64,000 nt of DNA from Amycolatopsis regifaucium (GCF_001613935.1 NZ_LQCI01000002.1:248001-312000); one strand, 5' to 3'. Positions 26,274 to 37,795 are shown, counted from the first letter of the stretch. Notes: a model not told the origin generated them from the sequence alone. Numbers and translations: made by a program.

Positions 26274-27623
26274 CTAGCCGATCAAGCGGGTCGCGTACGG
26301 CATGATGCCGCCGTAGCGTACCGGCGCGATCCGCACCCGCAGGCCCGATTGCGGGGCCTCGACCATCTGCCCGTTCCCGAGGTACATGGCGACGTGGTGG
26401 ATACCCCGCGCGCTGCCGCCCCAGAAGAGCATGTCACCGCGGCGCATCTGGGAGAGCGGCACCTTCCGGCCCGCGTCGTACTGGTACCCGCTGTAGTGCG
26501 GGAGTGCCCGCACCCCCGCGAAGGCGAAGATCATCAGCCCGGAGCAGTCGAAGCCGGTCTTCATGTAGTCGCCGTAGCGGTCCGCCGTGCCACCGTCTCG
26601 GATACCGCGGGTCGGACCGGAGGTGTTGCCGCCGCCCCACGCGTACGGAAGTCCGAGCTGCGACAGCGCCCGCTGCACGACGGCTTCGACACTCGCCCCG
26701 GCGGGAGCCGGCTGGACGGGCCTTCCCGACGGGCGACCGCCGCCCCCCTCGCTCGGTTTGGACGCGGCGAGAGCCGCCTGACGGGCGCGTTCCTCGTCCT
26801 CGCGGGCCTTCTGCGCCTTCCAGTCCTCGTAGCGCTGGCGCTGGCCCTGCAGGCCGTTGACCTTCTGCTGCGCCTCGAAAAGCTGCTTCTCGACGTTCGC
26901 CTTGTCGGCTTCGAGCAGAACGTTCTGTGTCGCCTGCGTGTCCTGCGCGTGCTGGGCGGCGCTTTGGGCGTTGTCCGCCTCGTGTTTGGCCGCCTCGGCT
27001 TCGCGCTTGCGCTCCTGCGCGATCTCCAGTTTCTTGCGTGCCGTCGCGTCCTTGTTGGCCTTCTCCGTCTGCGCGCGCTTCATCGTGTCGAGCGCGTTGA
27101 GCCTGCTGCCGCCGACGGCGTCGAGCAGCTGCGCGCGGCCGAGCAGTTCCTTCGGGCTGTCGGCGGTGAGGTACGCCGAGACCGAACCGACGGTGCTGCC
27201 CTGCTGGAAACTGGCGGCGGCGAACTTGTCGAGATCGGCGCGGGCGTTGTCGATGGCGGCCTGGGCGGCGTCGGACTCGGTGCGCGCGGACCGCGCCTCC
27301 CGGTCGGCCTGCGCGGCGGCGTCCTGCGCGGTCTCCGCGTCGACCCTCGCCTTGTTGGCCTCTTCCATCTTCAGCTCGACTTCGTCGTTGAGCTGAGAGA
27401 GCTTCGACTCGGCCTGCGCGAGCTGGTTGGTGAGCCTGCCGACATCGCCCGCCTTGGCGTTGGCCTCGGCCTTGCTCGAGTCGATTTCGGAGTCGCTGGG
27501 GTTCGGCGGAGGCGGCGGCACCGCCAGACCCGTGCCCGTCACCCCGAGCAACAGGGCGACCCCGAGGGCGCCGATGGTCACGCCACGGCGGGCACGGGTC
27601 CGAGACCCGGTTTCACCACGCAC
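26274..27623 (-). CDS. ripA: Peptidoglycan endopeptidase, NlpC/P60, RipA-like
   Basis: A 449-residue exported cell-wall hydrolase. A signal peptide (GVTIGALGVALLLGVTGTGLA) is followed by about 250 residues of charged coiled coil (residues 45-290, repeating A/E/K/Q), a proline-rich linker, and a C-terminal NlpC/P60 domain (about 325-449). The catalytic Cys is in TGFDCSGLM, His in GIHHVAMYLG and the third polar residue in MVEAPQSG. This matches RipA, which cuts peptide stems for daughter-cell separation, with the coil acting as an inhibitory plug. AGGAGGT precedes the GTG. It is divergent from acn across 341 bp. Confidence 0.93.
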   Translation of the reverse strand: MRGETGSRTRARRGVTIGALGVALLLGVTGTGLAVPPPPPNPSDSEIDSSKAEANAKAGDVGRLTNQLAQAESKLSQLNDEVELKMEEANKARVDAETAQDAAAQADREARSARTESDAAQAAIDNARADLDKFAAASFQQGSTVGSVSAYLTADSPKELLGRAQLLDAVGGSRLNALDTMKRAQTEKANKDATARKKLEIAQERKREAEAAKHEADNAQSAAQHAQDTQATQNVLLEADKANVEKQLFEAQQKVNGLQGQRQRYEDWKAQKAREDEERARQAALAASKPSEGGGGRPSGRPVQPAPAGASVEAVVQRALSQLGLPYAWGGGNTSGPTRGIRDGGTADRYGDYMKTGFDCSGLMIFAFAGVRALPHYSGYQYDAGRKVPLSQMRRGDMLFWGGSARGIHHVAMYLGNGQMVEAPQSGLRVRIAPVRYGGIMPYATRLIG

Positions 27624-27672
27624 GATCCGCCCACCTCCTGATCTTGAACGACGAGCTCACTGTGCCACTGCT

Positions 27673-27692
27673 GTCACAGCATTACCACAAGC
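27673..27692 (-). promoter_or_regulatory. Possible MtrA-type direct repeat upstream of ripA
   Basis: GTCACA (27673-27678) and ACCACA (27684-27689) are spaced by five bases, resembling the loose GTCACA-type direct repeats reported for the regulator MtrA, which controls ripA in mycobacteria. It lies about 50-70 bases before the ripA start. The second half is weak. Confidence 0.3.
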
Positions 27693-27750
27693 ACCACCGG
27701 AAACTTACACACCGTAGGCATCATTTCCCCTCAACGGGGGACGAACAGAC

Positions 27751-27793
27751 GAACGTTTCGCCACTCGAACGGCCGCGGGCCGGTGAGACGTTC
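27751..27793. repeat. Inverted repeat in the ripA-acn intergenic region
   Basis: gaacgtttcgcc (27751-27762) pairs with ggtgagacgttc (27782-27793), including two wobbles, with a GC-rich loop. It lies 18 bases before the acn -35 box. It may be an operator or a barrier between the two divergent units; no function can be assigned. Together with the acn promoter and the ripA upstream repeat it accounts for most of this 341-bp gap. Confidence 0.35.
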
Positions 27794-27810
27794 ATGACCG
27801 GCGTGGCGAC

Positions 27811-27839
27811 TTGCCACTCAAAAAGGACAGGCGTACTGT
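27811..27839 (+). promoter_or_regulatory. acn promoter, -35 TTGCCA / -10 TACTGT
   Basis: TTGCCA (27811-27816) and TACTGT (27834-27839) are separated by exactly 17 bases, a good match to the primary sigma factor consensus. Transcription would start near 27846, leaving a ~120-nt leader before acn. The AcnR-type box overlaps the spacer and -10. Confidence 0.6.
27823..27838. promoter_or_regulatory. AcnR-type operator on the acn promoter
   Basis: AAGGACAGGCGTACTG fits the AcnR box known from corynebacteria (CAG-N-AC-nnn-c-GTACTG) at every defined position but the first. It overlaps the -10 of the acn promoter, where a repressor would block RNA polymerase. A second box stands before the acnR gene at 46323-46338. 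Confidence 0.72.
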
Positions 27840-27844
27840 TTTAA

Positions 27845-30775
<2,931 letters not shown>

Positions 30776-30784
30776 GCACGGCAC

Positions 30785-30827
30785 ACGAAGGCCCCTTTCC
30801 CTGCACTTGAGGGAAAGGGGCCTTCGT
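30785..30827. terminator. Perfect 18-bp hairpin after acn
   Basis: Arms acgaaggcccctttccct (30785-30802) and its complement (30810-30827), loop gcacttg. Ten bases after the acn stop and before the next gene on the same strand, so it acts as a one-way terminator for acn. GAAGG-core family. Confidence 0.78.
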
Positions 30828-30848
30828 CGTTCTTCGGTACCGTGCGGT

Positions 30849-31661
30849 ATGACCACGGGGAGAGTTCAGGTCGGAAACGGCGAATTGGCGTACGAGATCC
30901 GAGGCGACGGCGATCCGGTGATCCTGCTGCACGGCGGGATCCTCGACTCCCGGATGTGGGACGCGGAGATGACGGCGCTCGAACGCCATCACACCGCCAT
31001 CCGGTACGACGCGCGCGGGCACGGCGAGTCGTCCACACCGACAGCACGGTTCAGGCACTACGAGGATCTCCGCGAACTGATGGCCGCGCTGGGACTCCCC
31101 TGCGCGTCACTGGTCGGCTTGTCCGGCGGTGGGCGGATCGCCGTCGATTTCGCGCTGACCTATCCGGACCTCGTCGACGACCTCGTCCTCGTGGCCACCG
31201 GCCTCAGCGCGATGACGACGAAAGATCCCTTTGTCCTGGAACAGAACCAAAAGCTCGAAGAGGCCGGCGCCAAAGGCGATCTCCCGGCCGCCGTCGAATG
31301 CGTCCTGCGCATGTGGGTGGACGGCGCCCGGCGCGCGCCCGGGGACGTCGATCAGCGGGTCCGGCGGCTGTGTCAGGAGATGTACACGCAGACGATCGTG
31401 CGGCACGGGCTCACCGGCTTCACGCTGATGGACGAGCTACGGGCCATCGAGCGCACCGGCGAGCTGACCCCCCGCACCCTGACCTTGGTGGGAGAGCTGG
31501 ATTCCCCGGACATTCTCGCCATCGCCCGCCAGATCGAAAGCGAAGCACGCGACGCCCGGAAACTGGTCGTTCCCGGGGTCGCGCACATGATCAATCTGGA
31601 GAAGCCTGCCGAGTTCTCCCGGATCGTGCTGGGTTTCCTGGCCGGGCATTCAGAGGACTGA
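30849..31661 (+). CDS. Alpha/beta-hydrolase fold enzyme
   Basis: A 270-residue soluble hydrolase: oxyanion segment ILLHGGILDSRMW, nucleophile elbow VGLSGGGR, acid in LVGELDSPD and catalytic His in GVAHMINLEKP. The fold resembles 3-oxoadipate enol-lactonase-like and general esterases; substrate unknown. ATG follows shortly after the acn terminator and no strong ribosome site is visible. It converges on mgtC with eight bases between stop codons. Confidence 0.85.
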   Translation: MTTGRVQVGNGELAYEIRGDGDPVILLHGGILDSRMWDAEMTALERHHTAIRYDARGHGESSTPTARFRHYEDLRELMAALGLPCASLVGLSGGGRIAVDFALTYPDLVDDLVLVATGLSAMTTKDPFVLEQNQKLEEAGAKGDLPAAVECVLRMWVDGARRAPGDVDQRVRRLCQEMYTQTIVRHGLTGFTLMDELRAIERTGELTPRTLTLVGELDSPDILAIARQIESEARDARKLVVPGVAHMINLEKPAEFSRIVLGFLAGHSED

Positions 31662-31669
31662 ATGCGGGC

Positions 31670-32146
31670 CTAGGCCGCCTCGCGCTCTTCCCGCTCAGCG
31701 TACTCGTCCCGGTGGTCCGGGCGGCGGTCCACCACCCGGCCCAGCGGGCGCAGGAGCACGTTGACCCCGACGATCACCACGGTCCCCGCGAGCGCGACGA
31801 CGTAAAGTCCCGCTCCCGCAAGGGATCCGACGGCCGCGGAGCACCACAGCGTGGCGGCGGTGTTGAGGCCGCGCACGTTCAGCCCGTCCCGCAGGATCAC
31901 CCCGGCGCCGAGGAAGCCGATACCGGAGACGATCTGGGCGGCCACCCGCGTCGGGTCGGCGTCCCCGCTGGTGTTCAGTCCACCGAAACCGTGGGCGGAC
32001 AACAGAACGAAGAGGGTGGCGCCGACGGCGACGAGGGCGTTCGTGCGGAGACCGGCCATCCGGGCGCGGTACTGGCGCTCGATGCCGATGACCGCGCCCA
32101 GTCCGACGCCGGCGCCGACCCTGAGCAGCATTTCGAAGGTGTTCAT
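31670..32146 (-). CDS. mgtC: MgtC/SapB family membrane protein
   Basis: A 158-residue membrane protein with the family signature GAGVGLGAVIGIERQYRARMAGLRTNALVAVGATLFVLLS and four to five hydrophobic segments. MgtC proteins promote growth at low Mg2+ and inside macrophages by acting on F-ATPase or membrane potential. This copy contains only the membrane domain and lacks the C-terminal ACT-like domain of Salmonella and M. tuberculosis MgtC, placing it with the short SapB/YhiD forms. The start is the ATG at 32146 with a weak ribosome site; a 21-codon leader ORF lies just upstream. Confidence 0.88.
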   Translation of the reverse strand: MNTFEMLLRVGAGVGLGAVIGIERQYRARMAGLRTNALVAVGATLFVLLSAHGFGGLNTSGDADPTRVAAQIVSGIGFLGAGVILRDGLNVRGLNTAATLWCSAAVGSLAGAGLYVVALAGTVVIVGVNVLLRPLGRVVDRRPDHRDEYAEREEREAA

Positions 32147-32208
32147 GATTCCGGCTCTTTTCCGGCGTGCGCACACAAAGCCAGACAGGGAAAGGAGACC
32201 GGAGAAAG

Positions 32209-32274
32209 TCAGCGCACCGCGCACCCGGGTGAACGGCGGCCGTTTCCGGTCGATCCAGAACTGTCTTCCGGCAT
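32209..32274 (-). CDS. Candidate 21-residue leader ORF of mgtC
   Basis: An ATG with an excellent ribosome site (GAGGTGAG, six bases upstream) starts a 21-codon frame, MPEDSSGSTG followed by NGRRSPGCAVR, ending 62 bases before the mgtC ATG. mgtC itself has only a weak site. mgtC mRNAs in enterobacteria carry leader ORFs that control elongation into mgtC. This peptide has two prolines, two serines in a row and one cysteine but no long run of any residue. Function is inferred from position only. Confidence 0.45.
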   Translation of the reverse strand: MPEDSSGSTGNGRRSPGCAVR

Positions 32275-32384
32275 GTGCCGCTCACCTCGCTTTCGTACTC
32301 GAACGGTGTTGATCAACCTTCGGAGGTTATCACGACACCTACGCGAGCCTCGAAGTCTGCCGCTTCGGCTCTGGCCGGTGGAGG

Positions 32385-32437
32385 CACCGGAAGGTCTCCT
32401 TCCTTGCGCTAGCCGCAAGGAAGGAGACCTTCCGGTG
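32385..32437. terminator. Perfect 24-bp hairpin between mgtC leader and TAP-like gene
   Basis: Arms 32385-32408 (caccggaaggtctccttcc...) and 32414-32437 are exact complements; loop ctagc. It follows the stop of the minus-strand hydrolase gene (32451) and isolates the mgtC transcription unit. Together with the leader ORF it accounts for the 300-bp gap 32147-32450. Confidence 0.75.
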
Positions 32438-32450
32438 CTGACGCCTGGGC

Positions 32451-34082
32451 TCAGGCAGTGGTTTCGAACGGCTGGACGTTCGGCTGGAACACCTGACCGT
32501 TGGCCGGAACCTTCAGATCGATCAGGTAGTCGGCCGTCACCTTGTCCACCCCGAGCGAGTCACCCAGGATGCAGTGCCCGAAGGCGTCGACCGACAGCAG
32601 CCGGGCGTTGCCCAGCTCGTTGGCCATCCGCTTCGAGAACGAATACTGGGTCGCCGGGTCGTAGTAGTTGCCCACGACCAGCACCGGGGTGTCGGTCTTG
32701 GCCTGCCACGGACCGCGGTAGACATCGGGTTTCTTCGCCGGCCACACCGGGCAGCCCGCGAGGTCCGCGAAGGCCTGATAGCGACCGAACGTGGGCGATT
32801 CCTTCTCCCACTTCGCGGCGATCTCGGGGACCTTCTCCTGCTTGATCGTGATCTTCTTGTCCGAGCAGTTCACGGCGAAGTAGGAGTCATCGCCCACGTA
32901 CGGGCTGTCCGGGTTCGCGTCCGCGCGCCCGTTCACGCCCGACCGCAGCACCTTCAGCTCGACGGCCTGCGCCGTCTGCGTCTGCACCGACGGCGGGTGG
33001 ATGGCGTTGTACAGCGCCTGCAGGTCGTCGGCCAGCGGCGGGAACGACGTCGGCGAGTACAGCACCCCGGAAACCGTGCCGGTGAACGTGTTGATGTCGT
33101 AGCTGCTGCCGTCCGGCAGCTTGATCGGCCGCTGGCGCAGGTAGTCGCGGATCTCGTCGAACTTCTCCCGCGGCGTGCCCGCGCTGAACGAGCACTTCGG
33201 CCCGACCTGCGCGCACTTGCGCAGGAAGGCGTCCAGCGCGATCTCGAACCCGCGAGCGCGCTCGCGGTCGTACTGCACGCCGTCACTGGTGCGCAGTGCC
33301 GGGTCGACGTTGCCGTCGATGACGATCGCCCGGCTCTGCTTCGGGAACATCGACGTGTACGTCGACCCGATCAGGGTTCCGTACGAGAAGCCGACGAAGG
33401 TCAGTTTCCGGTCCCCGACGGCGGCCCGCATCTTGTCGAGGTCACGCACCACATCCTTGGTGGACATGTGATTCAGCAGCGCACCGGCGTTGTTCTTGCA
33501 GAACCGGCCGTAGTCACGGTACGCGGCGAGCGTGCCCGAGATCTCCTGCCGCGACAGCGGCACGGGGACCTGCGCGCCGAAGACGTCGTCCGCGTCTTCC
33601 TGCGTGGTGAAGCATTTGAGCGGGTTGCTGGCACCGACGCCGCGCGGGTCGAACCCGATCAGGTCGAACCGGTCCAGCACCTGCGGCTGGAAGTAGTTCG
33701 CCGCGCCGATCGGCATCCGGAACCCGGAGCCGCCGGGGCCACCCGGGTTGAGGAACAGTGAGCCGACCTTCTTGTCGGGAGTCTTCGCGGCCCGCTTCAG
33801 CATCGCGATGTCGATGGTGCCGAGCGCCGCGTTGTCGTGGTCGATCGGCACGCGATACCTTGCGCAGCTGTAGAACTTCGCCTGGTCGGCGGGAACACCG
33901 CGGATCTGGTCCGCCGTGCACGCACCCCAGTTCACCGGCGCCGTCGCGCCGACCTGGGCGGCGGAGGGACCGGCGTCCTGGGCGGCGATCGCGGTTCCGG
34001 GCGTCCCGGTCAGCGCGGCGCCTGCCACGAGCGCCCCTACCAGTGCGAAACCGCGCACCGGCCTCCTTGTGGATCTCGGCAA
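32451..34082 (-). CDS. Secreted TAP-like tripeptidyl aminopeptidase (alpha/beta-hydrolase)
   Basis: A 543-residue exported peptidase of the Streptomyces SlpD/TAP family, which releases tripeptides from protein N-termini outside the cell. The TTG at 34082, five bases after GGAGGAG, starts a signal peptide with a basic end (RSTRRPVRG), hydrophobic core (FALVGALVAGAALTG) and AIA cleavage site; a GTG at 34058 after AAGGAGG is the alternative. Catalytic elements are LFLNPGGPGGSG (oxyanion), FVGFSYGTLIG (Ser), a C-terminal TAP region with VLVVGNYYDPATQYSFS (Asp) and DAFGHCILG (His). No operon partners. Confidence 0.9.
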   Translation of the reverse strand: MPRSTRRPVRGFALVGALVAGAALTGTPGTAIAAQDAGPSAAQVGATAPVNWGACTADQIRGVPADQAKFYSCARYRVPIDHDNAALGTIDIAMLKRAAKTPDKKVGSLFLNPGGPGGSGFRMPIGAANYFQPQVLDRFDLIGFDPRGVGASNPLKCFTTQEDADDVFGAQVPVPLSRQEISGTLAAYRDYGRFCKNNAGALLNHMSTKDVVRDLDKMRAAVGDRKLTFVGFSYGTLIGSTYTSMFPKQSRAIVIDGNVDPALRTSDGVQYDRERARGFEIALDAFLRKCAQVGPKCSFSAGTPREKFDEIRDYLRQRPIKLPDGSSYDINTFTGTVSGVLYSPTSFPPLADDLQALYNAIHPPSVQTQTAQAVELKVLRSGVNGRADANPDSPYVGDDSYFAVNCSDKKITIKQEKVPEIAAKWEKESPTFGRYQAFADLAGCPVWPAKKPDVYRGPWQAKTDTPVLVVGNYYDPATQYSFSKRMANELGNARLLSVDAFGHCILGDSLGVDKVTADYLIDLKVPANGQVFQPNVQPFETTA

Positions 34083-34214
34083 AACGACTCCTCCCTCGGC
34101 TGGCGACGTGACGGACCACATCGCACGGTGCGCCGCCGACGTCACGGCGCGTAACACCAAGCGAGCCTCGCACAAGCGGGTGACCCAGTCACCGTCCGAA
34201 AGGATGGTACGGAT

Positions 34215-34691
34215 CTACCGCGTGGTGGTCTTCAACGCGAAAATCGGTAACACACGGTGAGCAGAGCGCTCCTCCATCGAGTAGCCCGGCCAGAATTCCA
34301 GCAGGAGCTTCCACATCGCGTCGTATTCGTCGCCGAGCAGCTCCCTGGCCCTGACCGGGACCTCCTTACCGGCCAGCGCCACGACCGCGTGCGAGTTCGC
34401 GCGCAGATTGTGCGTCCACGCGGGATCGTTCGGCCTCCCCCAATTGGAGCCAACGAGCACGAAGTCCTCCCCGTGCGGGAAGTACAACAGGTTGGTGGCG
34501 CGAGGCAGCCCGCTTTTGCGGCCTGTCGTGGTCAGTCGCAGGGAAGGGAGCCCGGCCAGCGCGACCAGGCTCACCTTCCCCTTGAACAGGCGGTGGAGTT
34601 TCTTGTCCGCCCAGATGATCCCGCCCGCGAGCTTCATCAGCCACGGTTTCGTGCCGAGCGCGCGAGCGAGGAAGGTAAGAGGGTTAGCCAC
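34215..34691 (-). CDS. DDN-family F420-dependent nitroreductase-like protein
   Basis: A 158-residue split-barrel protein of the deazaflavin-dependent nitroreductase family (M. tuberculosis Ddn activates pretomanid). LRLTTTGRKSGLPRATNLLYFPHGEDFVLVGSNWGRPNDPAWTHNLRANSHAVV is the family core that holds F420. The GTG start overlaps the end of egtD by eight bases, so it is the last gene of the ergothioneine operon. It occupies the place where egtE follows egtD in mycobacteria but is unrelated to EgtE. A redox role linked to ergothioneine is a guess from position. Confidence 0.88.
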   Translation of the reverse strand: MANPLTFLARALGTKPWLMKLAGGIIWADKKLHRLFKGKVSLVALAGLPSLRLTTTGRKSGLPRATNLLYFPHGEDFVLVGSNWGRPNDPAWTHNLRANSHAVVALAGKEVPVRARELLGDEYDAMWKLLLEFWPGYSMEERSAHRVLPIFALKTTTR

Positions 34692-35661
34692 GTACCGATC
34701 TTGCCAGGCTCACCCCGAACCGCGATGCCGAGTCCGTCCACCATTTCTCCACCGCGAATCCGGCTTCGGCCAATTCGGCGGCGATTCCTTCCCGCCGGAA
34801 CTTCGCGGAGATTTCGGTGCGCACGTATTCACCTTCGGCGAACTTCACCCGCAGGTCGGCACCCGGGATGTCGACGGTCAAGGACTCACGGGCGCGCAGG
34901 CGCATTTCGATCCATTCGTTCTCCTCGTCCCAATACGAGACGTGCTCGAACGCGGCCGGATCGAAGTTCGCGCCGAGGCCGTTGTTGATCACGTGGAGCA
35001 TGTTGCGGTTGAACTCGGCGGTCACGCCGGCCGCGTCGTCGTAGGCCTTTTCCAGCGTTTCGCGGTCCTTCACCAGGTCCGTCCCGAGGAGGAACCACTC
35101 CCCTTCGTCGAGCACCTCGCGGACCGAGCACAGGAAGGTGGCGCGGTCGGCGGGCAGGAAGTTGCCGATCGTGCCACCGAGGAAGACCACCAGCCGCGGC
35201 CGGTCACCCGGCAACAGGTCGAGATGCCGGGTGAAGTCCCCGACCACGCCGCGGACGTCGAGGGACGGGTAGTCGGCCGTGATGGCTTCCGCGGCTTCGG
35301 CGAGCGCGGTTTCGGAGACGTCGAGCGGCACGAACTCCTTCAGGGTGCCGTGACTCGTGAGCGCGTCGAGCAGGAGCCGGGTCTTCTCACTCGACCCGGA
35401 ACCGAGTTCGACCAGGGTGCGCGCGCCGGTGCTTTCCGCGATCTCCCCGCCGCGCGCGGCGAGTACCTCCCGTTCGCTGCGGGTCGGGTAGTACTCGGGC
35501 AGCGCGGTGATCTTCTCGAACAGTTCGCTGCCGCGCGCGTCGTAGAACCACTTGGGTGACAACCACTTCTGACCCGCCCCCAAGCCGGCACGGACGTCCG
35601 CGCGCAGCTGTTCGGTGAGGTCCGATTCGCTGTGGTGTACGTCGAGGTCCAGTTCGGTCAT
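34684..35661 (-). CDS. egtD: L-histidine N-alpha-methyltransferase EgtD
   Basis: EgtD trimethylates histidine to hercynine with three SAM molecules, the first committed step of ergothioneine synthesis. The 325-residue protein has YDARGSELFEKITALPEYYPTRSE, the SAM motif LVELGSGSSEKTRLLLDA, FLGGTIGNF and the C-terminal EYVRTEISAKF region of the family. The ATG start overlaps the egtC stop (ATGA), and the stop overlaps the DDN-like gene, so translation is coupled through the operon. Confidence 0.96.
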   Translation of the reverse strand: MTELDLDVHHSESDLTEQLRADVRAGLGAGQKWLSPKWFYDARGSELFEKITALPEYYPTRSEREVLAARGGEIAESTGARTLVELGSGSSEKTRLLLDALTSHGTLKEFVPLDVSETALAEAAEAITADYPSLDVRGVVGDFTRHLDLLPGDRPRLVVFLGGTIGNFLPADRATFLCSVREVLDEGEWFLLGTDLVKDRETLEKAYDDAAGVTAEFNRNMLHVINNGLGANFDPAAFEHVSYWDEENEWIEMRLRARESLTVDIPGADLRVKFAEGEYVRTEISAKFRREGIAAELAEAGFAVEKWWTDSASRFGVSLARSVRG

Positions 35662-36440
35662 CGTGCGTCAGGGCTCCGATCGGCTTCGAGGGTGGTGTTT
35701 TCTTCGAGTGCGATGACTTCCACGCCTTCCCCGGTGACCCGGACGGCGTGACGGTCGGGAACGGGGGTCCATCCGGCGGCGTCGTCGCACGGTTCGGAAG
35801 CGACGACGACACCGCCGCCGACGTCCCGGTAGGACAGGGAATGCGTCCAGGCCGTGCCGATGAGCGTCCTGCCGTCGGTCAACAGGAGGTTGAGCCGGGA
35901 ACCCGGCCCCGTCTCCTCGACAGCGGTGGTCAGCCACCTGACGGCCCCCAGCGCATCTTCACCCGCTTCGAGCCGCTCACGCAGCAAAGCCCACAGCAGC
36001 ACCGAATCCGTTGTCGCTTCCAGCGTCAGCAACCGGGTGACCGGCAGTTTCGCGGCCAGTTCGGCCATCGACTCCGGCCAGCCCTTGACCAGTCCGTTGT
36101 GGCTGAAGAGGAACGGGCCGCCGGTGAACGGCGCGTTGGCCGCCTCGACCACCGGCATCCCGGTCGTGCCGTTGCGGACCGCCGCCATGAAGGCGTGTGA
36201 TCGCACCGACCCGGCCAGCGCGGGCAGGTCCCCGTCCGTCCACAAGGGAGCGGATCGGCGCAGTCGCAGCGGCTCCGGGCCCTCGGCGTACCAGCCGAGA
36301 CCGTAGCCGTCCGCGTTGACCGAACCGCCGCCCCGCATGTCGGCCGGGGCGTAGGACTGCACGAGCAGCGAATGAGAGGCGTGGAAGAGCACGTCGGCGG
36401 GCGAACGCGGCTCGCCGAGATACGCGAGATGACGGCACAT
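35658..36440 (-). CDS. egtC: Gamma-glutamyl-hercynylcysteine S-oxide hydrolase EgtC
   Basis: A 260-residue class II glutamine-amidotransferase-like enzyme that removes glutamate from the ergothioneine intermediate. Cys2 (MCRHLAYLGEP) becomes the N-terminal nucleophile after Met removal; SVNADGYGLGWY, VRSHAFMAAVRNGTTG and FLFSHNGLVKGW are the family motifs. The start is fixed by the need for Cys2. Five bases separate it from the egtB stop, and it overlaps egtD by four bases. Confidence 0.96.
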   Translation of the reverse strand: MCRHLAYLGEPRSPADVLFHASHSLLVQSYAPADMRGGGSVNADGYGLGWYAEGPEPLRLRRSAPLWTDGDLPALAGSVRSHAFMAAVRNGTTGMPVVEAANAPFTGGPFLFSHNGLVKGWPESMAELAAKLPVTRLLTLEATTDSVLLWALLRERLEAGEDALGAVRWLTTAVEETGPGSRLNLLLTDGRTLIGTAWTHSLSYRDVGGGVVVASEPCDDAAGWTPVPDRHAVRVTGEGVEVIALEENTTLEADRSPDAR

Positions 36441-36445
36441 GCCGC

Positions 36446-37795
36446 TCAGGCCACCTCGTTCCGCCGCGCGTCCCGGGCACAACGGAAGCCCGAGAAGATC
36501 TGCCGGCGGATCGGGTGGTCCCAGTTGCGGAACGTGCCGCGGATGGCCGCCGCGTCCGTGCCGAACGAGCCGCCACGCAGGATCCGGTAGTCCCCGCCGA
36601 AGAACACCTCGGAGTACTCCTTGTACGGGAACGCGGCGAAGCCCGGATACGCCTCGAACCCGCTGCTGGTCCACTCCCAGACGTCCCCGATCAGCTGGTG
36701 CACGCCCAGCGGCGACGCACCCGCCGGGTACGCGCCCACCTCCGCGGGCCGCAGGTGCCGCTGCCCGAGATTGGCGTGACCAGGGGTGGGTTCCTCGTCG
36801 CCCCAAGGGAACCGGCGCGAACGGCCGGTCACCGGATCGAACCGGGCGGCCTTCTCCCATTCCGGTTCGGTGGGCAGCCGCCTGCCCGCCCAAGCGGCGT
36901 ACGCCTCGGCCTCGTAGAAGGAAACATGGACCACGGGTTCCGCGGCGGGCACCTTTTCGTAGACCCCGAACCGCGTGCGCCACCAGCCGTCGGGCTCCCG
37001 TTTCCAGAAGCGCGGCGCGTCGATACCGTGCTCGCTGCGGTAGGCCCAGCCTCGCTCGCTCCACCACCTGGGGTCCTGATAGCCCCCCGAGTCGAGGAAC
37101 TCGGTGTACGCCCCGCAGGTGACCGGCGTGGTGTCGATGAAGAACGCCTCCACCGCGACCTCGTGTGCCGGGCGCTCGTTGTCCAGCGCCCACGGTTCGG
37201 CCGAGGTGCCCATCGTGAAGGCACCACCGGGCACGAGGACCTCGGCGGGCAACCGTCCGGACCGCGACGGCGGCGGTGCGGGCGCGTGCAGCACCGGATC
37301 GCCCTTGCGGAGCTGGTGGGTGGCCAGCATCGTCTCGTCGTGCTGCTGTTCGTGCTGGGTGATCATGCCGAAGGCGAACGCGTCCTCGGTGAGGCGCCTG
37401 CCTTGCAACGGAACGTTTTCCAGGACGTCGAAGGATTTCTCGCGGACTTCGCGAACGTACTTGCGTGCTTCTTCCGGGCCGAGCAACGGCAGCTCGGGGC
37501 GATCCGCGCGGGCGTGCTGGAACGCGTCGTAGATGTCGTCGATGTCCGGACGCAGCGCCTCGCGGCCACCGACGTCGCGGACCAGCCAGAGCTCCTCCTG
37601 ACTGCCGATATGGGCCAGATCCCAGACCAGTGGCGACATCAGTTTCGAATGCTGGCGGACCAGGTCCTCGTCGTCGACGTCGGTGAGCGCGATACTGCGC
37701 TCGCGGGCCCTGGTGAGCGCCTCGGCCGCGTGCGCCCGCAGGTCTTGCGGGCTCAGCGCGCGAAGCGGGTTCGTCTCGGTGCTTTCCACGCTCAT
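36446..37795 (-). CDS. egtB: Hercynine oxygenase EgtB
   Basis: A 449-residue non-haem iron enzyme that couples hercynine to gamma-glutamylcysteine with O2. An N-terminal DinB-like domain supplies the three-His iron site (H62 in LAHIGSQEEL, H148 and H152 in QHEQQHDET). The C-terminal formylglycine-generating-enzyme domain holds VPGGAFTMGTSAEPWALDNERPAHEV and GDVWEWTSS. Use of gamma-glutamylcysteine is inferred from egtA upstream. Its ATG overlaps the egtA stop (ATGA). Confidence 0.96.
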   Translation of the reverse strand: MSVESTETNPLRALSPQDLRAHAAEALTRARERSIALTDVDDEDLVRQHSKLMSPLVWDLAHIGSQEELWLVRDVGGREALRPDIDDIYDAFQHARADRPELPLLGPEEARKYVREVREKSFDVLENVPLQGRRLTEDAFAFGMITQHEQQHDETMLATHQLRKGDPVLHAPAPPPSRSGRLPAEVLVPGGAFTMGTSAEPWALDNERPAHEVAVEAFFIDTTPVTCGAYTEFLDSGGYQDPRWWSERGWAYRSEHGIDAPRFWKREPDGWWRTRFGVYEKVPAAEPVVHVSFYEAEAYAAWAGRRLPTEPEWEKAARFDPVTGRSRRFPWGDEEPTPGHANLGQRHLRPAEVGAYPAGASPLGVHQLIGDVWEWTSSGFEAYPGFAAFPYKEYSEVFFGGDYRILRGGSFGTDAAAIRGTFRNWDHPIRRQIFSGFRCARDARRNEVA

